Part shown: positions 14,020-18,273 of the stretch, piece after piece
Position numbering within the stretch: position 1 is the stretch's first letter
Layout: the number at the start of each line of letters is the position of its first letter
NCBI GenBank assembly: GCA_035575035.1
Contig: DATLYH010000143.1
Coordinates: 1-18,273, forward strand
Reading direction: 5' to 3'
Source of the DNA: DATLYH01 sp035575035
GTDB lineage: Bacteria; Planctomycetota; Planctomycetia; Gemmatales; Gemmataceae
DNA: 18,273 bases
Made by a program: the position numbers and the translations under genes
The notes under the pieces: generated by a model
The model's database searches: none
The model's input: only the letters and a program-made list of their open reading frames with translations
What the model was told of the DNA's origin: nothing

Positions 14020-14951
14020 TTCACGACCTCCACCGCCCGGATGCGCAGGACCAGGTAAATCAGGCACAGGGCACACACCCCGGCCAGCACCAGGGCTGCC
14101 TGATACCAGGGGGGCTGCACGCCGGGCCGCAGCGCTTGCAGGTCGATCCCCAAGCAGGCATGGCCGACGACGTAGGTGCAGTTCCACAGGTCGATCAGCC
14201 GCCAGGCGGCATCGTAGTGCAGTCGCTCCACCAGCACCTGGGCCAGCAGCCGGCAGAACAGAAACAGGATCGTCCAGGCCATGATCATCGGCACGGTCCG
14301 TTGCAGCCAGCTGGCCGTCGCCAGTAACACTAGACTCAAGGTCACCGTCAGCACCAGGCCGTAGCCGAGGATGCCGACGAACAGGCCGGCCTGGTCCAGA
14401 AAGTAGTCCCAGGAATCGAGCAGGCCATACTGCACGAACAGCACCACGGCCGGCAGCGTGGTCATCAGGTTGACGAAGACGGCAACGGCCAGGGCCTTGC
14501 CCAGCAGGTAGTGCCAGCGCGACAGCGGCTTGGACAGGTAGAACGGCAGGCTGCCGAAGCGGATGTCGTTGCCGACCAGGATTGCCCCCGCCAGGGCGAG
14601 GATGATCATGACCATGTAGCCCTGATAGTTGAAGAAGATGCCGTAGGTCTCGCCGCTGCCGTTCAATTTCAAAAAGCCGCGCAGGATGCCGATCAGCTGC
14701 TGCGGGTTGGCCCGGCCGAAACCGCCGACGCGCACGTTGGCCTCGCCGGTCTGCGTCTCGGCCCAGGCAAGCAAGTACTGGCCGAAGAAGAAAAGCAAAA
14801 AGATAAACAGGCCCAGGGCATAGAGCACCCAGAAGAGTTTGCGGCGGAAGATCATCCACAACGCGACGCGCGCCACCGGCCAGACGCCGGCTCGGGGCGG
14901 GCGGAATTGGCCGCGCCACGGCCGGTAGTGGAGCAGATCAAGGTTGCCCAT
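14013..14951 (-). CDS. ABC-2-type transporter permease (first module)
   Basis: 312 residues from ATG 14951, which overlaps the upstream ATPase stop by 14 bases. An ATG at 14960 is an alternative. Six membrane helices are visible: WVLYALGLFIFLLFFFGQYL, MVMIILALAGAILVG, ALAVAVFVNLMTTLPAVVLF, VGILGYGLVLTVTLSLVLLA, PMIMAWTILFLFCRLLAQVL and AALVLAGVCALCLIYLVL. Between helices 1 and 2 lies a long polar loop of about 55 residues. The segment GNDIRFGSLPFYLSKPLSRWHYLLGK resembles the coupling region of ABC-2 exporters and is the counterpart of a similar stretch in the second permease. Partner of the ATPase encoded immediately upstream. Substrate unknown; ABC-2 systems often move lipids, polysaccharides or other hydrophobic compounds. 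Confidence 0.88.
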   Translation of the reverse strand: MGNLDLLHYRPWRGQFRPPRAGVWPVARVALWMIFRRKLFWVLYALGLFIFLLFFFGQYLLAWAETQTGEANVRVGGFGRANPQQLIGILRGFLKLNGSGETYGIFFNYQGYMVMIILALAGAILVGNDIRFGSLPFYLSKPLSRWHYLLGKALAVAVFVNLMTTLPAVVLFVQYGLLDSWDYFLDQAGLFVGILGYGLVLTVTLSLVLLATASWLQRTVPMIMAWTILFLFCRLLAQVLVERLHYDAAWRLIDLWNCTYVVGHACLGIDLQALRPGVQPPWYQAALVLAGVCALCLIYLVLRIRAVEVVKG

Positions 14952-15939
14952 TGCGCCCATTCTCCGCCAGTACCCGGTGGAACAACTCCTCAAGGTCCTC
15001 GTCGTCACGCTGCAACCCGCGGAGCAGCACGTTGTGGTTGTCGGCCAGGACGAAGAAGGTCCGGGTGGACCAACCATGCGGCACGCTGACACGCACCTCT
15101 CCCCGGCCATTGTCGTGCAGAACCTGGACCCCTTCAAGCCGCAAGTCAGCCAGGAAGCCATCGGCCGGACCCTGAAGCTGCAAGCGGTACTGGTCGTGGC
15201 GCTGGGTGCATAGCTCGGCCACGCTGCCGTGGCGGACGACCTGGCCCTCGTGCAGGATGACGACCGTCTCGCAGACGCGCTCCACGTCGCCCAGCAGATG
15301 GGTAGAGAGGAGGAACGACTTGCCGTGGTCGCGGCCCAGGCAAAGGAGCAGCTCGAGCATGGCGTCGCGGCCGGCCGGGTCGAGACCGCTGGTCGGCTCA
15401 TCGAGGAGCAACACAGGCGGATCGTGGACCAGGGCCTGGGCCAACTTGAGGCGCTGCTTCATGCCGGTGGAGTACTCCTCCAGCCGGCGATAGCGGGCAT
15501 CCTCCAGTCCCAGGTAGGTGAGGACCTCGTGGGCGCGGCGCTGGGCTTCGCGGCGCGGCATACCGTACAACTCGCCGGCCAGGGCAACGTACTCTGCCCC
15601 CTGAAGGCCGGGGATCAAAGCATCGGCCTCCGGCATGTAGCCGATGGCCCGCCGCAAGGCGCCGCCGGAGCCGAACAACTCATCGGTCAGTTGACTTAGC
15701 GCGCCGGCCAGCGATGAGTCGGCGCCGACCGGCGCCAGCGGATAGCCAAGGACGCGGCCGGTGCCCGCTGAGGGGGGCAGCAGCCCGAGGAGGATTTTCA
15801 ACAGCGTCGATTTACCCGCGCCGTTGGGCCCGAGCAGGCCGATGCGGCCCGGCCGCAGGTGGAGGTTGATCTGCCGCAGCGCCAGGTGCTTGCCGTACCA
15901 GCGGCTCACGTTGTCGAGATCGATGAAGCCCTGCTCCAC
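14938..15939 (-). CDS. ABC transporter ATP-binding protein (first module)
   Basis: 333 residues from GTG 15939, with GGAGG ten bases upstream; first gene of the probable operon. Walker A GPNGAGKST (37-45), Q-loop region AIGYMPEADAL (around 98-108), signature YSTGMKQRLKLAQ (156-168), Walker B VLLLDEPTSGLDP (176-188), and H-loop His214 in STHLLGD. Compared with typical members, about 20 extra residues (around 70-92, VGADSSLAGALSQLTDELFG) sit between Walker A and the Q-loop. A C-terminal domain of about 90 residues follows the core. All catalytic residues are intact. With the overlapping permease it makes a complete ABC-2 half-module pair. A second ATPase-permease pair follows on the same strand, so the two may form one heteromeric system or two separate exporters. 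Confidence 0.95.
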   Translation of the reverse strand: MEQGFIDLDNVSRWYGKHLALRQINLHLRPGRIGLLGPNGAGKSTLLKILLGLLPPSAGTGRVLGYPLAPVGADSSLAGALSQLTDELFGSGGALRRAIGYMPEADALIPGLQGAEYVALAGELYGMPRREAQRRAHEVLTYLGLEDARYRRLEEYSTGMKQRLKLAQALVHDPPVLLLDEPTSGLDPAGRDAMLELLLCLGRDHGKSFLLSTHLLGDVERVCETVVILHEGQVVRHGSVAELCTQRHDQYRLQLQGPADGFLADLRLEGVQVLHDNGRGEVRVSVPHGWSTRTFFVLADNHNVLLRGLQRDDEDLEELFHRVLAENGRNGQP

Positions 15940-15997
15940 GCCAGCCGGTCCTCCCAGTTGCTATTCCGCGCCGCACCCGTGCCCGCCAAGTCAGATG

Positions 15998-16008
15998 ATT
16001 CTATTCTA
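15998..16008 (-). promoter_or_regulatory. Possible -10 region for the ABC operon
   Basis: On the minus strand two overlapping TAGAAT hexamers (five of six TATAAT matches) occur at 16008-16003 and 16003-15998, in an AT-rich patch just upstream of the first ATPase. The leader would be about 55 nt. No -35 is evident, so this is tentative. Confidence 0.3.
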
Positions 16009-16034
16009 GCGTAATCCGGGAAGCGATTCGCTCG

Positions 16035-17231
16035 CTAGGTCGTGTACTCGGCGTTGAGCTTGATGTACTCGTAGGTCAGGTCGCACGTCCAGAAGGTGCA
16101 GCGGCCGGGGCCAAGTGGGAAGCGCAGCCGCAGATGGACCTCGCGGTTGTTCTTCAGGTACGCCGCGGCGATGGCCGGATCGAACGGTTGGGGCGTGCCG
16201 GCCTGGTACAGCAGCAGGTCGCCCAGCCAGAGCGACACCTGCTCCTCTTCGAAGTCCACGCCGGCGTAGCCCGCTGCCGAGATGATCCGGCCCCAGTTGG
16301 GGTCGGCGCCGAAGATGGCCGTCTTGACCAGGGCGCTGTCGGCCACGGCCCGGGCCACCTTCCGCGCCTCAGCGTCGTCGCGCAGCCCCTCGACGTCGAT
16401 GGTGATCAGGTGGGCGGCCCCTTCAGCGTCGGCGGCGATGGCGCGGGCCAGGTCGGTGCAGACGGCAGTGACCGCCGAGCCGAGCCGGGCCAGACCGTCA
16501 CCCTCCAGCCGGGGGCCGTCGCCGTTGGCCAGCAGCAGCAGAGTGTCGTTGGTACTGGTATGTCCCTCGACACTAATGCAGTTGAACGACTGGTCGGCGG
16601 CCCGGGCAGCCAGCGCCGCCAGGTCGGCCGGGGCAGCTGCCGCGTCGGTGAGGACGAACGCCAGCATGGTGGCCAGGTTCGGCCCGATCATGGCCGCTCC
16701 CTTGGCCAATCCGGTGAGACGCACCTCCTGGCCGCCCACGGCTACCAACCGGGTGGACACCTTGATACGGGTGTCGGTGGTGAGGATGGCATGGGCGGCG
16801 CGATCGAGGGCGGCAGCGCTGGCGTCGAGCTGGCCGGCCGCCAGGCGGATGCCCTTCTCGATCCGATCCATCGGCAGGTGTCGGCCGATGACCCCGGTGG
16901 AGGCGACGAGCAGCTGCTCCGGGCGGCAACCGACGACGGCCGCCGCCAGCTCGGTCATGCAGCGGGCATCGTCCAGGCCACGCTGTCCGGTGCAGGCGTT
17001 GGCGTTGCCCGAGCAGATGACGATGCCGCGGATGTCGTCGGCTGGCAGGCGCTCGCGGCAAAGTCGCACGGGGGCCGCCACGACCCGATTCTGGGTGAAG
17101 ACCCCGGCCGCGGCCGCCGGCCGGTCGCTGACGATCAGGGCAAGGTCGCGGCGATCGGGGTCGCCGTTCGGTCGAATGCCGCAGGGGACGCCGGCGTAAC
17201 GGAAGCCGCGCGCCAGGTGCCATGCTGTCAT
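16035..17231 (-). CDS. argJ: Bifunctional glutamate N-acetyltransferase / amino-acid acetyltransferase ArgJ
   Basis: 398 residues, normal length, from ATG 17231 with GAGGGA upstream. ArgJ transfers the acetyl group from N-acetylornithine to glutamate, closing the cyclic arginine pathway in the cytoplasm; bifunctional forms also use acetyl-CoA. Motifs: GNANACTG, ASTGVIG, the autocleavage site in KGAAMIGPNLATML with nucleophile Thr188 (cut between Ala187 and Thr188 into alpha and beta chains), GHTSTNDT, and IFGADPNWGRIISAAGYAG. The C-terminal LKNNREVHLRLRF and CDLTYEYIKLNAEYTT are typical. Whether this one is mono- or bifunctional cannot be read from the sequence. No other arginine gene lies in the window. 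It follows the TPR gene's strand, but that gene's stop lies about 50 bases upstream, so shared transcription is possible. Confidence 0.97.
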   Translation of the reverse strand: MTAWHLARGFRYAGVPCGIRPNGDPDRRDLALIVSDRPAAAAGVFTQNRVVAAPVRLCRERLPADDIRGIVICSGNANACTGQRGLDDARCMTELAAAVVGCRPEQLLVASTGVIGRHLPMDRIEKGIRLAAGQLDASAAALDRAAHAILTTDTRIKVSTRLVAVGGQEVRLTGLAKGAAMIGPNLATMLAFVLTDAAAAPADLAALAARAADQSFNCISVEGHTSTNDTLLLLANGDGPRLEGDGLARLGSAVTAVCTDLARAIAADAEGAAHLITIDVEGLRDDAEARKVARAVADSALVKTAIFGADPNWGRIISAAGYAGVDFEEEQVSLWLGDLLLYQAGTPQPFDPAIAAAYLKNNREVHLRLRFPLGPGRCTFWTCDLTYEYIKLNAEYTT

Positions 17232-17281
17232 GAGAAGTCCCTCTAGTGCCGAAGTGCTAAGCCGCAGGCGGCCGGAGCAGA

Positions 17282-18273
17282 TCAGTGCTTGGTTTCAGGA
17301 ACCTGTTTCATCTCATAGAGGCGTAGCTGCGCTTGCAGCTGCTGGGTCAACTCCGCCTGGTTGGCCGCCGCTGCCAACTTCAGCGCCTTGCGGGTGGTTT
17401 CTGCTGCCTCCTCGAACCGGCCCGCCGCTCCCAGGGCAGCAGCCAGATCGCCCTGATAGCGGACGGAATGGGGGGCGAGCCGCACTGCCTCCTGATGGTG
17501 GGCGACGGCCTCGGGCCACTTCCGCTGCCGGCCGAGCACCAGCCCCAGCTGGTGGTGGGCCTCGGCGTTCCTTGGGTTGATCCGCAAGATCTCTTGCAGA
17601 TGGAAGGCAGCCTCCTCCAGCCGGCCCCCGTGCAGATAACAAAGGGCCAGGGTGTTGTGCCCCTTGGCCGAGCCGGGGTTGATCTCAACGGCCTGCCGGG
17701 CATGCTCCTCGGCCGCGGCGATTTTCCCCTGGCCGAGCAAGGCAATCCCGAGGTTGGCGTGCGCGTCCGCCAGGTTAGGGTTGATCTCCAGGGCCCGCTC
17801 GAACCGTTCGATGGCGGCGGCCCGCTTGCGGGCGGCCTCGTCGGCCTTGCCCTGAAGTTGGTCGATCTCGCTCTGGAGCAGCAGGACCATGCCCAGGCCG
17901 TTGTGGGTGATGGCGAGGTTAGGATTGGCAGCCAGGGCCGCCTCGTAGTGCGCCGCTGCCTCGGCGAACTGTCTCGCCTGGAAGAGTACATCAGCCAGAT
18001 TGTGGTGCGCGCGGGGCATGCCCGGCTCGATCTCCAGAGCCTTGAGGTACTCCCGCATCGCCGCCTGGTGGTCCCCTGACTCCCGGAAGGCGTTCCCTAG
18101 ACTCCAGTGGGCATAGGCATTGGGGCCGGTCACCGCGATGGTGTGCTGCCAGAGGGTAACGCTGTCGCGCCAGTAACCCACCTGTTTCCGGGTCAGGACC
18201 AGACAGACCACCAACGCGGCAATCGCCACCGGAACGACCGCTGCCCGGATCGCCGGCCGCCACGCCAAGAGAT
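17282..18273 (-). CDS. TPR-repeat protein, 3' part, truncated by the window edge
   Basis: The frame is open to the right edge, and the earliest candidate start (TTG at 18268) is unconvincing, so the 5' part is missing. Visible: one hydrophobic helix (AVVPVAIAALVVCLVLT), the segment QVGYWRDSVTLWQHTIAVT, then seven TPR units of about 34 residues. Examples are AHWSLGNAFRESGDHQAAM, AHHNLADVLFQARQFAEAA and AHANLGIALLGQGKIAAAEE. The third unit has a 14-residue Lys/Gln insertion. The YWRDSVTLW motif directly before TPRs is typical of large multi-spanning TMTC-like membrane proteins with C-terminal TPR domains, so the missing part is probably a set of membrane helices. TPRs mediate protein-protein contacts. 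Function unknown. Confidence 0.85.
   Translation of the reverse strand, partial: LLAWRPAIRAAVVPVAIAALVVCLVLTRKQVGYWRDSVTLWQHTIAVTGPNAYAHWSLGNAFRESGDHQAAMREYLKALEIEPGMPRAHHNLADVLFQARQFAEAAAHYEAALAANPNLAITHNGLGMVLLLQSEIDQLQGKADEAARKRAAAIERFERALEINPNLADAHANLGIALLGQGKIAAAEEHARQAVEINPGSAKGHNTLALCYLHGGRLEEAAFHLQEILRINPRNAEAHHQLGLVLGRQRKWPEAVAHHQEAVRLAPHSVRYQGDLAAALGAAGRFEEAAETTRKALKLAAAANQAELTQQLQAQLRLYEMKQVPETKH

Noticed and set aside
16134..17246. 370-codon plus-strand open frame opposite argJ
   Set aside because: The minus strand carries complete ArgJ with its cleavage site. The plus-strand product has no features.

Overview
The window is GC-rich, densely coding and looks like chromosomal DNA of a planctomycete-type bacterium. 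This is inferred from four things: an rsmH neighbourhood with a MraZ-like protein and a membrane-anchored LysM protein with a very long Pro/Ala-rich linker; many envelope proteins with planctomycete-like architecture; dispersed repeats around CCGGAGCGTTAGCGACGGG; and short 7-8 bp tandem repeats that sit in intergenic gaps and run into coding sequence. No plasmid, phage or transposase gene is visible.

Layout. Positions 1-5034 (+) carry rsmH, a membrane-anchored protein ending in a degenerate MraZ domain, a LysM protein and an RluA-type pseudouridine synthase. Positions 5138-6376 (+) carry the most striking item. Two open segments in the same frame are separated by one TGA at 5318-5320, and they make sense only as one protein: signal peptide, thioredoxin-like domain with a UxxC motif, CxxCH motif and two PDZ domains. 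A perfect 7-bp hairpin with loop AGGUU starts 18 nt after the TGA and fits a bacterial SECIS element. I read this gene as a selenoprotein. It faces a WaaP/RfaP-type lipopolysaccharide kinase (6387-7247, -).

Positions 7248-9580 hold a tandem-repeat block, a Gfo/Idh/MocA oxidoreductase (+), a Cys-rich protein of unknown function (-), a CsbD-like protein (+) and a large inverted repeat between convergent genes. Positions 9581-10941 hold a secreted LTxxQ-type protein (-) and a 50-residue Arg-rich membrane protein (+).

Positions 10957-15939 (-) form a compact unit read right to left: ABC ATPase, ABC-2 permease, second ABC ATPase, second permease, cytidylate-kinase-like protein. Gaps are short or genes overlap, so they probably form one operon with two export-type ABC modules. 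Three pairs of inverted short-tandem-repeat arms are embedded in the downstream half. Two of them bracket start codons, and one lies in frame inside the second ATPase. Then come argJ (arginine biosynthesis, -) and the 3' part of a TPR protein that runs off the right edge (-).

The most interesting points are the candidate selenoprotein and its SECIS, the extracytoplasmic MraZ-like domain that has lost both conserved arginines, and the inverted tandem-repeat elements in the ABC operon.
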